Source: Salvator merianae (Eukaryota; Chordata; Lepidosauria; Squamata; Teiidae). From it: 64,000 bases of DNA. A model generated the notes under the pieces. The model was not told the DNA's origin, did no database searches, and saw only the letters and a program-made list of their open reading frames with translations. Positions 11,080 to 21,735 of the stretch are shown here, piece by piece. Each line of letters starts with the position of its first letter. Position 1 is the first letter of the stretch. A program made the translations under genes and the position numbers. Where the stretch lies: assembly GCA_003586115.2 (NCBI GenBank), contig QVOM02000074.1:1150489-1214488 (forward strand), read 5' to 3'.

Positions 11080-11660
11080 ACTGTGACAGATTTTACTTTC
11101 CTTTCAAAGATCATTGCAGATGAAAGTAAACGATGCTTGCTCCTTGGAGGAAAGCTATGACAATCCTGGGCAGCATATTAAAAAGCAGAGACATCACCTT
11201 GCTGACAAAGGCCCGCATAATCAAAGTTATTGTCTTCCCAGTAATAATGTTTGGCTATGAGTGTTAGACCATAAAGAAAACTGAGCACTGAAGAATCAAT
11301 GCTTTTGAATTGTGGTGCTGGAGAAAATGTCTTAGAGTCGTTTGGAGTGTAAGAACATCAAATCAGTCAATAAGAAAGGAAATAAACCCTGACTGCTCAC
11401 TGGGAGAACTAATTCTGAAGCAGAAACTTGAATACTTTGGTCACATAATGAGAAGACAGGATTCACTAGAAAAAGACCCTGATACAGGAAAATTTGAAAG
11501 CAAAAGGAGCAGACCACTGCAGAGAATGAGATGTTATATAGTGTTGTGGAGGCACCAAACATGAGCTTGGGCAGAGTATGGGAGACAATGGAAGACAGAT
11601 GGGTCTGGCTTGCGATCCATGAGGAATTGGACACAACTGAACAACTAAACAATAACGTAT
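11080..11660 (+). mobile_element. RTE-BovB LINE 3' end
   Basis: The reading includes ILKSRDITLLTKARIIKVIV, then INAFELWCWRKCLRVVW, LGELILKQKLEYFGHIMRR and, past a break, a terminal GxQWKTDG-like block. This is the C-terminus of BovB ORF2. The element ends in the typical BovB tail, GGACACAACTGAACAACTAAACAA, near 11655. It has several stops and a frameshift and is 5'-truncated. BovB is abundant in squamates and is the standard example of LINE horizontal transfer. Confidence 0.82.
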
Positions 11661-11714
11661 ACATTCATAAAATAGTATGACATAATAGAATAGATTAATA
11701 TATAATATAATACA

Positions 11715-11945
11715 ATTTAGGGATGTGCATAAACAAGTTCATCACAGAGTTTGCAGCATAAAACCCCATTAAAGTGGTCCAGGTTTGCAAAGTTAAATGT
11801 GTGGCCTTCTATAAAAACACACTCTGCATATATAGATAAAAAGTTGTCAAGATGCATGCATACATGTGCAGGGGTTCAGGCAAAACATTCCTTCCTGCTG
11901 CTCATCACCTTGGTCTCTAATTAAACACTCAGAAGAAATATATGC
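11715..11945. repeat. Possible hAT MITE remnant
   Basis: It begins TAGGGATGTGCATAAAC, sharing TAGGGATGTGCA with the terminus of the hAT MITE at 48590-49682. No matching right end or target duplication was found, so this is a weak assignment based on one terminus. Confidence 0.28.
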
Positions 11946-11959
11946 AGAGTTAGGAGCCA

Positions 11960-12215
11960 GTTTTTTCCCCCATACCAATGCTACAATGCCTTGTGGTTAG
12001 CGTGTCAGACTCTTATCTGGAATTCTCCCCATTCGAGTCTGCACTCTGCATGAAGCCAGCTGGGTGACCTTGGGCTCTGTCCTGAGTTCTCACAGCCCCA
12101 CCTACCTATCTCACAAGGTATCTGTTGTGGGGAGAAGAACAGAAGGTTTGCCAGCCGCTTTGAGTCCCCTCAGGGTTGACAAAAGTGGGGTACAAAACCC
12201 AACTCTTCTTTTTAT
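11960..12215 (+). mobile_element. tRNA-derived SINE (CORE/MIR-like reptile SINE)
   Basis: The tRNA-like head has an A-box-like TGGTTAGCGTGTCAGACT (about 11995-12012) and a B-box-like ATTCGAGTC (about 12032-12040). The body contains CAGCTGGGTGACCTTGGG, the core word of MIR/CORE-type SINEs, and ends with GCCGCTTTGAGTCCCC and a GGTACAAAACCC-like tail. This architecture is common in lizard genomes. It is a Pol III-type retroposon, not a tRNA gene: it has no cloverleaf 3' half or acceptor pairing. Confidence 0.72.
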
Positions 12216-12890
12216 TCTTCTTTAGAAACTCTCCATTATTCAGCATGGTGAAAAATAATAAATACTATCCAAATCATGAAGGGTCTGATTGGCAGGAACA
12301 CATGCCTAACATGCTATCCATTGGTGGAAAACCCCACCGGAATGACAATGTTCCATCAGATGAGTTAAATAAAGGAAATTTAGACCCATTTGAAGCTAAA
12401 ATAGACAAACTAAAAGCCTCCCTTCTGATCCATTGGAAAGTGTCTTTCCAAATGCTACAATCTGATCTTACAAAAATGAGTATTTAGACTGAGGGTCTAA
12501 AGAAAACCTAAGGTTTCTGAAGCTACCTGGATATGGTAGTCAGAAATACCGTCAAGATATAAACTCTGCAGATGGAGCAACTATCTTTAACTGATCAAGT
12601 GACAGACCTTCAGAATTGCTATGAAGGGGAATTTTCACTTGAGAGCTTAAAGGAATAATCATAAGAAAAAAATACGATTCAATTTCTGGAAAAATGATAA
12701 TCTTTTTTCTAAAAGAGATATTGCTAGAGCACATCATACCCTGTTCCCTGGAACTGATACTAATAAATGTCTGCATGATATAATCATAGCTTTTGATAAA
12801 TAATTTTTGACACTTTCAGAGAGAAGCAGGATCTGAGTTATGATGGTGGAAGAGATTATGTACTACAGGTTCTGGCATCAGAGATTAAAA
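12216..12890 (+). pseudogene. Possible L1/Tx1-type ORF1 remnant
   Basis: A 103-codon frame (12176-12487) has a helical stretch (FEAKIDKLKASLL), followed after a stop by ENLRFLKLPGYG. The latter recalls the 'RRNNLRFxGLPE' segment that opens the RRM of LINE ORF1 proteins. Beyond it only scattered similarity remains. Could equally be unrelated AT-rich sequence; identity is tentative. Confidence 0.3.
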
Positions 12891-14224
12891 GACTCAGAAA
12901 AAAAAAAATAAACAATTTAATGCGTGTCCATTTCAAGGGAATAGCTGGTTTAAATGGGGTTTCTCTTTCAAAGGCATTGTCCAATACAGGAATAAAACTT
13001 CTCAGAGTAGACAATCAACAAAAAGTTGAAGAGATGGACAATATCCTGAATATAAACTGATTCTCCAGAGCAGAAATGATGTCCAAGATTGGGAATGAGA
13101 ACAAAGACAAAAAAGAGAACACAAGGACCTGATAGAAAGCACCATTCCAAGCTCTGTTTTCCAAAAAGAAGAAATATTATGTAATGATTAACCTTATGTA
13201 GTCAGGAGAGGGAGTCCAGTAAAAGTTATGTTTTATAAGGAGCAGAAATAGAATTACAGTTTCTTTAACCTGCTAAAGTTGGGGGAGAGTCAAGTTACCT
13301 TTTAGTTTAAAGGGAGAAAGGGGTAGATCATATTCCTTGATTGAGCGGAGTAAATACACATAAAAGGGGAAATCAATGGTTGGATAAAATAATTAACAAA
13401 AATAATATAATTAGCAATGATGATGATGATGATATAATGGTACAACAATTCTAGTGAAATATGTTTTATACACATATTCTGAAGTATAAACAACCTTGAG
13501 CCAGAGTGGGCCCAGAAAGCATAGATAAGATATGACAGTTTCTGGTTAGTATAGGCAGGGAGTTGCTTCTTGCACAAAAGGTCCCTGGAATCTATAGAAT
13601 AAATCTGACATGTTGTACCACAAGGAATTGACCAAGGTGCCCCCTGGAATCCTTGTGCCAAATTCCATTTTTGAAAAACAAGCCCCAGTTTAGAGTGCGA
13701 AAGCCTGGAATCTTCCTATGCCCCCCTTCTGTTGCAAGAGCACATCTGTATAAAGTAATAAAGAGAAGCAATCAGTGTTAAGAACCTGGCTTTCTTTATT
13801 ACAATAGGACTTCAACATGAGCTGGTTTCCACTGATGTATTCTGATCAAAATCTGAAAAAGTCAAAGCGTGTCATTAGTGCCATCTGGCAGACACTGGCT
13901 ATCTTATTATACAGGTGTGAAGACAGGAATCTGGAATGTCAGTTAACTTGGTTTTATGAAGTCCAAGTAAATGTTTCACCAACTGAGTGTCTTTGTCCCA
14001 TATGTGAAACCCCATTGTCTCTTTCACTTCACAGCCATTCAGAATCATTAGCATAGCCCACAGGTGTGACAGCTGAGCTGTCATGTCCACATCTGGGTCT
14101 TCAAACATCACAAAAGTAAGATTGCACCAAGCACATCTGCACATGTGACACTCATCATGTTGGCTCCATTTTCACTGCCTCAAAGACTTACTTTGAGGAC
14201 ATATTTGGCTTCACTATTAGGAGA
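12891..14224. other. No gene recognised; ATG microsatellite
   Basis: AT-rich sequence with a short (ATG)n tract at about 13417-13434. Near 13740-13800 an AGTAATAAAG word follows a C/T-rich patch, which is vaguely LTR-like. The open frames at 13302-13661 (minus) and 13817-14144 show no domain. Confidence 0.35.
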
Positions 14225-14760
14225 CATTTAGTGGGCATACTGGTGTGGGGAAAATAGCTCTTCCCAGGCAGAGATTCAAAAAGTGGGACCTTATATCTAT
14301 GGCTTTAAAAATTTCAAATCACAAGAGTGAGCCATAAGAAAGAACAGCAAACAGCATAAAACCTTCCAGAGACAATTTAAAAAAAGAAAAGAAACTTTAT
14401 TAAAAACGTAGCAGAAACACTTCAAAATCAGAGGAAAAAAAAATCTTCAGATTGTCAAAGCACCCTGATTTTGACAGCTCTCAAAGTGTAGGAGAGGAGT
14501 CAGCAGAAGGAAAATTTCCCACTTTGCAATTTAAAACTGAAGGCTTGACTTTGCTACACAAAATGGAGTTCTTCTGGCATATACATCACAGGCTGCCCTG
14601 GTCTTTTCCTTTGTTTCCAACATTTTAGAGCCAATTACTAAATACACCTTTGCCAAGAGACAGCTCTCTGTCTTTTGTACCAAAGTACCTGAAATAATTC
14701 ATATTCTTTAAAGGACAATTCATAACATCACCTCTTGCTGTTCCCTTTCTTTAGCTCACC
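14225..14760 (-). repeat. LTR-like repeat, family A, copy 1
   Basis: GGGAAAATAGCTC...CCCAGGCA at the left, then CTTTAAAAAT and TTATTAAAAACGTAGCAGAAAC, recur in the same order at 14985-15300, about 28085-28320 and, inverted, at 57790-57927. At 57.8 kb the repeat leads directly into a gag-like frame, so it is probably the R/U5 part of an LTR. The right half (14510-14740) also matches 29360-29590, sharing GGCTTGACTT and AAGAGACAGCTC words. The minus orientation is inferred from the 57.8 kb copy. Confidence 0.4.
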
Positions 14761-14984
14761 ACCACCTAAGTCAGTTTCAGGGATAAAAGTAGCCCCCAGC
14801 TAGAACCCCAGTACAGTCTTCTATCATTGGATCCACGCTACATGCTGCCTGCTGATATCTTTCCATCAGGACTACAGCTGCAATTTGAAACCTCCATGCT
14901 GCCCCTTTGCTCTGCTCTGATCTTTGCTACTGTGCTCTGATCTTTGCTAATAAATGGGGTACTGCTGCTTCAGTCTGCTGCACT

Positions 14985-15310
14985 GGGGGTAGTGGTTTAA
15001 TAAGGGAAAATAGCTCACCCAGGCAACTAGCTCCAAATGGGATCTTTATGGCTCCAAATGGGGCCTTAAAAATGGTAAAGTAGCATTACACCTCCAAAAA
15101 AGAATAACCAGGTACTAAGAAAAACACCTTCAAAGATTTGGCCAAATCAGAACCCAAACTTTAAAAACAGCAGCAAAAACATTTTAAAGGGCACAAAACA
15201 CCATAATCACAGCTTTGATGACAATCAGCTGACCAGGTGAACTATCAAGGATATATAAAACTTTAGGGCTCTTAAAAGCTTTGAATTTGCTCACTGACAC
15301 ACACTGTCTT
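14985..15310 (-). repeat. LTR-like repeat, family A, copy 2
   Basis: Shares GGGAAAATAGCTCACCCAGG almost exactly with the complement of 57870-57890, followed by the same CTTAAAAATG and AACAGCAGCAAAAAC words as copy 1. A GATATATAAAAC word near 15250 could hold a TATA-like element on the minus strand. Termini were not defined. Confidence 0.4.
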
Positions 15311-15589
15311 GGAGCCCAGGAACCTCCTCTCTTTGTTTCCCTGCCTGGACACTTAACCAGAACGGTACCTTCCTCAACACAAAGTTATCAACACACAGCA
15401 CCAAGCTTCATCACATCAGAGGGTGGGATCCAACTGATTCTTGTTAGATTAGAGTCTTCTTTTGTTAGGGATTTCTAGCCCCTTTTGCCTCCTTTCCCAG
15501 CCCCATAGAACTCTCCTGTCAAAAGTTTACTTTAATTAACCACATTTCATTTATAAAACTACCCTTGCTACAATTTTGCAGGATCTGTA
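15311..15589. other. Unassigned spacer
   Basis: No recognised feature. A 65-codon frame at 15281-15478 has no domain and is Ser/Thr/Pro-rich by chance composition. Confidence 0.35.
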
Positions 15590-15975
15590 AGGGTTGGCAG
15601 ATGCACAAAAAGAAATTAATAATACAAGAAAATGCAAGAAACTGGAATGATTTTTCCTTCAGGAAAAAGGTCGAATTATCACTATACAAGAGTCCCACAA
15701 ATTAAAAAAAAAAATCACAGACATGCACTTTTCCCACCCACACAGATACTTCTAAATCTTCTGGAGTATCTATCATAATTCACACATGCTTATCTTTCAA
15801 AATGGAAAAGGTTAAAACACATATTAATGTTAGATTTGTTTTTCTTAGTGTGGTGCTAGGTAATCATCACATCACACTGGCAACATTTTATGTCCCAAAT
15901 AAGTACAAGAAAAAATTGACATTTGCTTTGAATGAAGTCTTAATTGTAGGTGATATGACTTCTGTATAAAACTTC
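15590..15975 (+). pseudogene. L1/Tx1-like LINE endonuclease fragment
   Basis: With stops, the reading gives GVSIIIHTCLSFKMEKV, then ITLATFYVPNKYKKKLTF and VLIVGDMT. This matches the run of motifs in L1/Tx1-group endonucleases (RGVAILxxK, LANIYAPN, xIxGGDFN). The AT-rich context and stops show it is old. Confidence 0.45.
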
Positions 15976-16004
15976 TATATAAAACTTTCCCATAAAAACA
16001 GTAT

Positions 16005-17605
16005 TAATTCCGGATGGGCCAGATTTCATCTTTCAGATAATGGAAGTCATGTAGAAACTGTTTGGGTAAAAATACAAGAAGAGACCAACACAAAGGATAC
16101 TATTCTAGGAGTTTATTATCAACCTCCAGGACAAAAAGAAAATATGGATGAAATCTTTCGACATCTAATGCCTAGGTTCTCAGAAAAGCATGACACAGTG
16201 ATTATGGGAGATTTTAACTACCCAGACATTTGTTGAGAATCTCTCTCAGGCAAAAGTCAGGGGTCCAATAAATTCTTATCCTCTCTTGCAGATAACTTCA
16301 TCTGAAATGAGATGGAAGAAAAACCAAGGGGATCTGCTACCTTGGATCTAATTCTTATGGCAGGGAGGAAATGATTGAGAAGGTGACTGACACCCTGGGA
16401 GGCAGTGACCATGCTATCATTGAATTTTGGATAACAAAGGGAGGAAGACCTAAGAGAACTCAGACTTCAAGGCTGGACTTCAGAAAAGCAGATTTTGATG
16501 GATTGTGAAGGAGGATAGGGAGGATCCATTAGATGGATGTCCTAAAAGAAATAACCAAGAAGGATGGAAAAAATTGAGAAAGGAGATTCTGGAGGCACAA
16601 TCTTTAACAATTCCTAAAAGAAGAAAGAATGGGAAGCATCTAAAGAGACCAGGGTAGATGAACTTAGAATTTAATAACTTGCTAAAAAGAAATAAATAAA
16701 TGTTTAAAAAAATGAAGAAGGGGGACATAACTAAAGAAGAATATATTACAGTCTGCAGAAACTGCAGGATAAGTGTCAGGCTAAAGCTCAAAATGAAAAA
16801 GAGATACCAAAGAGATACCAAAATCAATAAAAAAGCATTTGGGGGGTATGTCAGAAGCAAAAGAAAAATCAAGGAAGCTATAGAACCCCTGCAGGATGAG
16901 AAGACGAATTGGTTAAAAGTGACATTGAGAAGGCAGAACTTCTGAACTCCTATATTGTATCTGTTTTCACTCAGAAAGGAAATGAAACATCAGCTGGCCT
17001 TCACTGTACTGTTGAGGGAATAAGAAAATCAAGGCTCTGTATGGACAAGGAGAAGGTGCGGGAATACTTAGCTAAGCCAAATGAATTCAAGTCTCCAGGC
17101 CCAGATGAATTACATCCTAGGGTGCTGAAGGAATTAGCAGATATAATTGCTGATCCACTCTCTGTGATCTTTGGGAATTCCTGGAGAACAGGAGACGTCC
17201 TGGAAGATTGGAAAGGACGAATGTTGTCTCTATTTTTGAAAAGGGGAAGAAGGCTGACCCAGGCAACTACAGGCTGTGAGTCTGACTTCAATACCAGGGA
17301 AGATCCTTGAACAAATTATTAAAAAGCACATATGGGAGCACTTGGATGGGAATGCAGTAATTAACCAGAGCCAACATGAATTTGTAACAAACAAGTCATG
17401 CCAGACTAATCTCATTTCCTTTTATGACAAAATCACTGGATGGGTCTATCAAGGAGATGCTGTAGACATAGTATATATTGACTTCAGTGAAGCATTTGAC
17501 ATAGTGCCTCATACCATACTTAGAAATTGAACTAATATGGGATTGACAGGACAACTGTTAGGTGGATTCATAACTGGCTTAGTGATTGTATTCAAAGAGT
17601 GATTA
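16005..17605 (+). mobile_element. CR1 LINE, 5' part (split by ERV)
   Basis: Endonuclease passages are readable: TILGVYYQPPGQKENMDE and VIMGDFNYPDIC, with Asp/Asn of GDFN, at about 16200-16235. A linker follows, then the start of RT from about 17041: MDKEKVREYLAKPNEF, SPGPDELHPRVLKE, and after frame breaks VDIVYIDFSEAFD with the first RT catalytic Asp. The reading stops inside RT at 17605, where the provirus LTR starts, and resumes at 25804. Stops and frameshifts make it inactive. The two parts together cover endonuclease to 3' tail, so the copy was long before disruption. Confidence 0.88.
17602..17605. repeat. ERV target-site duplication, left copy
   Basis: ATTA directly precedes the LTR's TGTGAGGGC. 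The right partner at 25800-25803 is GTTA. An intact CR1 needs ATTA followed by TAAATGGC here, so one substitution has occurred. A 4-bp duplication is usual for gammaretrovirus-like integration. Confidence 0.75.
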
Positions 17606-18094
17606 TGTGAGGGCTGTGAAGCCAAAATGGAGTTTTGTGAGGAGGATTATGGGAGTTTGGAACAATATACAGAGTGCATTTCAGCTTGAGCAAAATGAAG
17701 AATGTGCATAGCTAACCATGAAGTGCTGGAAACTATTAGATAAGTTGAATTTAGTAGCAGAAGAGGTTAGCCTTGAAGCCTTGAAGTAGAGAAAGCTCTT
17801 TGTTCTAGCTTGACTTGTTATCAGCTTATTTGAGGCCCTAATATATCCAGTTAGTGATATTACGCTTTCTTTATATTTTTGAATGTAATTGGTCAAGAGT
17901 ATGAATATGTATGCCTGAATCACGCCTATTATAACTTGCTCATTTAGTATTACTCTATATAAGCTTTGTTTTGATCACTAAAAGGTGCACCTCCATTGTT
18001 TTTGATTAATGGCACAGTTGCTCTATTGCACTAGTAAATAATAAAGCTGCAGCTTTGGCTTGATTTCCATTTGATCCCATTGATTTCTGCAACA
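17606..18094 (+). repeat. ERV 5' LTR (489 bp)
   Basis: Runs from TGTGAGGGCTGTGAAG to TTCTGCAACA (TG...CA). It matches the solo LTR at 54836-55323 (488 bp) along its length, and the shortened 3' LTR at 25527-25799. U3 holds a TATA box at 17956-17962. The poly-A signal is at 18040-18045, so R is short and U5 about 50 bp. Confidence 0.92.
17956..18045 (+). promoter_or_regulatory. ERV LTR core promoter and poly-A signal
   Basis: TATATAAG at 17956-17963 is preceded by CTC and followed about 80 bp later by AATAAA at 18040-18045. This spacing suits a retroviral U3/R boundary. The homologous TATA segment is deleted from the 3' LTR. Whether the promoter still works cannot be judged from sequence. Confidence 0.6.
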
Positions 18095-18100
18095 GTTTCT

Positions 18101-18118
18101 TGGTGCCGTGATTCAGAT
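18101..18118 (+). promoter_or_regulatory. ERV primer-binding site, tRNA-His-like
   Basis: TGGTGCCGTGATTCAGAT begins six bases after the LTR end. As I recall the 3' end of animal tRNA-His, its complement is TGGTGCCGTGACTCGGAT, giving 16 of 18 matches, with C to T and G to A changes that could be post-integration decay. Histidine tRNA priming is known for some gamma-like ERVs such as human HERV-H. Confidence 0.65.
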
Positions 18119-18829
18119 TCTGTCTGTTCAGGTTCTGAAATGTCAATGGCTACAGTGGGCCCATCATAGGTGAGAAAGGATGATGAATGAGTGAGCACTG
18201 CTTTAGGAGTGAATGACAAAAGGCTTTGCCCTGTCTGTCTTCCCCTGGATATGGCAGGCTGTCGTGTGTGTGTGCAAAGAGCTGTGGCTGAGTTGCATGG
18301 GCTCAGTCTGCCTCTCTTTTTGGACACAGAGAAGGGGGTGAAGTGGAGTCTGGTTTTCTTTCAGCCGCAAACGAGCTATCAGCTTGGATCGCAAGGGGAA
18401 GATTTACCAGCATTTTGATGTTTTCCTCTTGTTTGGGCAGGTAAGTGACCCTGACTACCTGTCAATTCAACCGTTCTGTGTGGTGAGATTGAAAAGCCTC
18501 ATGTACCAGTGACCCCTGTTAAGTAGGAAGGGAGTGCAAAAGCAGTGCTCAGCAGACAGTGAGTGGTGAGATACCCATCATAGAAATTCCGGCCGTGTAC
18601 CCAGGCTGGGCAACTGGTGAAAGCCAATTTTCTCGTGCCCTCATGAGTTGCATTTGAAGTGTGTGTGTGTAAAATATACTGTTGGTCCTCACCGTTTGTT
18701 GGAGCCTCCAGCACGGATCCCGGACCAGAAAATCAATGCCTGATCGTAAAAGAGCTCATAAAAAGGGGTCACAACAAGGTCAAATCTCCTAACTGGGATA
18801 CCAGCAGAGACTAAGATAAGTAAATCTTT
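18119..18829 (+). other. ERV leader, with candidate splice sites
   Basis: There is no gene in this 0.7 kb leader. A consensus 5' splice site, CAG followed by GTAAGTGA, lies at 18438-18448 and is the likely donor for env mRNA. A polypyrimidine-AG (TTTTCTTTCAG) at about 18354-18364 could act as an acceptor. GAAACTG-like and AATCTGG-like words are not a recognisable packaging signal. Confidence 0.5.
18438..18446 (+). promoter_or_regulatory. Candidate ERV major splice donor
   Basis: CAG|GTAAGT is a perfect match to the vertebrate 5' splice site, with the exon end at 18440. Its position in the leader upstream of gag is where retroviruses keep the donor used for env. The partner is the acceptor-like site ending at 23828. 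Confidence 0.55.
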
Positions 18830-20605
18830 ATGTCTTTGGGAGATAGGGGTCAGATTCTGAGTTTTGGTAGTTCTGACAATGAAATAGGACTAAGTCAGAG
18901 CAGGCTTGAAAAGCAAATACAAGAAGCAAGACAAGGCAGTCCCATCAGGTACAATTATGAAAAATCTGGTACTCAAGGTATCGAATTTGTTAAAGAATGG
19001 CATGAAAAAGCTCAAGGAAATGCTAAAATACAATGGCTATTGGAGGGCAGCTGGGATCTAGATAGGTTAAAAAAAGTACACCTATATATCCTGAAACTGC
19101 CATCCAGAAAAAGGTTAAAGCAGTTGCAAGCATTTTTACTGTGGGAGGCTGAAGCATTGAAGCGAAAAGCAGAGCATGTAGCAGCCACCTGGAAGAATAA
19201 TTGTGATAAATTAAAAGAAAAACAGCAGAGAAAGGAAAAATGTTAGTGCCTGCCCGTCTCTACCCCGAACTTACTGAAGGCAAGCTGACAGTCCCAGTAG
19301 CTGAAACTTAGGAGGATTTATTATTGGATTTTCTGCCACCTCCATTTGCACTGACACCTCAGCCACTTTTGCTAGATCAAGTGCAGCAGAGACCACTGGT
19401 TTCAGCTCAACAGAATCACTTCCAGCCATCAGTGCAACAAGTAGCTCCTGTAGCTGAACAACTAACAAGGCCCACTCCCTCTCAATGCTCTGCATCTTCG
19501 CAAAGCACTAAGTCATCCCCAGTGTTGATGCCCCACTATCAGTCACCCAGAGCAGCAGCAAGCAGTCCAAATCTCCCAGAGTTGGACAAAGTAGTCAACA
19601 GGATTCTGAAACAAATGGCACAACCAGGAGAGCAGGCTAATGTACACAGTATGACCACTAGAAGCCAAAATAGACTAGCAAGTCAGTAAGACCAAATGTC
19701 TAATCTAGAGGAAGAAGCCCCTTTGAGCAAAAGGAAACTGATTCAGTGTCCACTGAGACAAGTTCCTGATGGTCAACACGGGGTCATGGATGTTCAGGTT
19801 CCATGGAACCCATCAGAATTGGAAGCCTTCAGGAGACGCTTCCCGCCTATCCATGAAAATCCAAGGGAGTTCCCAAAAGAACTCAGATTATTAATAAGAA
19901 CATACAGGCCAACTTATGATGATTTTCAGATGCTAGTTGCCCACATTATGCCTAGCACAGCAGCTGCACACATTTACAGACAAGCAAATTGACCAGAACA
20001 AAAGCCAGTGAGAGCAAACACCACAGAAGAGGATTTAACATGAGTTAGAATGCTTGAGGATGCATTTGCAGATGCTATATCTGTTGTGTACCAAGAACAG
20101 CTGGATTGGACAAAAATAACTGCAGTAAAACAGAAACCAGAGGAGACCCCAGGTGATTTGTATGAACATTTGATTAATGCTTTTAAAAAGCACAGGGGAG
20201 CAGAAGATCCAGAACGAGATTATGAAATGGCTGTGAGACAACATTTTGTTAATCAACTGGAGCCATGACTGAGAGGAAAAGTGCGAACACATATGAGGGG
20301 CTAGGAAAATGAATCCTTATCTAAACTTCGAGATGAAGCTACCCATCACTTTAGGCAGTGCCTAAACAAAAAGGAGAAGGAGAAGCAGCAAGTCAGACTT
20401 TACAGCTGTAGAGGCAGAGGGCGATGCACTGGAAGAGTAACGGTACAGCACGGCAGAGGAAAAGGAAGAGGAATGGGATTTGAACAAGGAGATCTAGTAC
20501 AGCAAGGATATTACCTTTGTGGAGATATGGGACATTGGAAAAATGAATGCCCGCAAAACCTTAACATTGAGATACAACAGGAAGAGGAAGATCTATTACA
20601 ATAGA
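18830..20605 (+). pseudogene. gag: ERV gag (matrix-capsid-nucleocapsid), broken
   Basis: The first frame (18830-19246) starts MSLGDRGQILSFGS and is rich in charged helical sequence, as in matrix. A frameshift near 19245 moves the reading to a Pro/Gln-rich section (19324-19689). Capsid-like sequence follows at 19696-19992 (PLRQVPDGQHGVMDVQVPW) and 20050-20268, with VKQKPEETPGDLYEHL, typical of gamma-type capsid. The nucleocapsid knuckle at about 20512-20552 reads YYLCGDMGHWKNEC. The first Cys of C-x2-C-x4-H-x4-C is Tyr. Several in-frame stops separate the blocks, and no myristoylation Gly follows the first Met. Confidence 0.8.
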
Positions 20606-20639
20606 GGGGCCTCGGGAGAGCTATTCTAGCACCAATCTT

Positions 20640-20995
20640 AGTAGCAAACAATAAAGGACAGATACAGTTGGCAGCTGGGGGAAATGAAAGAGGTTTATTT
20701 CTTTTGTGGATACAGGTGCAGATGTTTCAGTAATTTCCAAACAAGAAGCAAAAGGAGTATTGCAACCCACGTACAAGAATGTATTGGCTACAGGAATAGA
20801 AGGCACCCCAGTGATTCATTTTTGGTCAGAGCCAGCTCTAGTCTCTTTGGGGACTTTAACAGAAGAACAAGCATTCTTAATAGGTACTGAGGGCACTCCA
20901 AATCTCTTGGGAAGAGATTTATTATGTAAATGGAAGTGTCAAGTGTCTTGTAGTCCCGATGGTACCATGGAGTTGCTAGTGCCTGAAGAAAAGGA
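20640..20995 (+). pseudogene. pro: ERV protease domain
   Basis: The aspartic protease signature DTGADVSVI sits at 20709-20735, followed by a flap region and NLLGRDLL near 20900, the usual C-terminal helix motif. The domain itself is open, and its frame runs straight into the start of RT (frame 20706-21278). It is upstream-frameshifted relative to gag, so how it was expressed (readthrough or frameshift) cannot be told. Confidence 0.8.
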
Positions 20996-21735
20996 GCTGG
21001 GAGCTCAAAGAGCTCTGACCTTAGCAATATGCCAAAATGAAGAAGAAGTGTCACTGGATCCCTATCTCCTGGCAGCTCCTAAGGGAGTTTGGGCTACGGA
21101 ACAGGGAAATTGTGGTTTTATCTGGCGAGCTGCTCCCTTCAGAATAACATTGTTGCCAGGGAAACAAGGCCCTAGCATACCCCAGTACCCTTTAAAGCCC
21201 GATAGTATCCAAGGAATAGCACCTGTAATACAATCACTCTTGGATCAAGGTGTGCTGGAAGAGATATCAAGCCCTTGATACCTATACATGAATCCCACAA
21301 GGCCTGAGTCTAGCTCCAAGCTTGTTTTCACGTACAGTAACCAGAAGTTTAACAGTATTTAACAACCCCGAACCAGGGAAGGTTAAAGTATTGCAGTATG
21401 CAGACGATGTTTTGCTGGCTGCTGACACTGGAGATTCTTGTAAGGAAGCTACAATAGCTCTCCTAGGGTCTCTTTTCAGAGAAGGATACCGAGTGAATCG
21501 AAAGAAGTTAAAATTCGCAGAAACAAATGTCAAGTTTATTGGACATATAATTTCGGCAGGCTCTAAAAATGTAGATCCTAAAAGAATTCAGACAATATGT
21601 CAAACTCCAACTCCTAAAACTTCAAGAGAAGTAAGATCCTTCTTGGGATCTTTTGGGTTTTGCAGACAATGGACACCCCAGGCTGCAGTTCATTACAGCC
21701 CTTATATGAAGTCACCAACGATGAAACCTTAGAGT
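20996..21735 (+). pseudogene. pol: ERV reverse transcriptase, internally deleted
   Basis: The N-terminal block up to SLLDQGVLEEISSP ends at 21278. It is followed almost at once (about 21294) by the IPQGL block and then LQYADDVLLAA at about 21391-21423, which keeps the YADD catalytic pair. The stretch between, which should hold the fingers and the first catalytic Asp, is missing: roughly 100 residues by family layout. The connection region continues (EGYRVNRKKLKFAE, VKFIGHIIS, TPKTSREVRSFLG). The enzyme cannot be active. Confidence 0.82.

Noticed and set aside
11990..12045. Possible tRNA gene
   Set aside because: A- and B-box-like words are present, but the body is a CORE/MIR-type SINE and no acceptor stem or 3' half follows.
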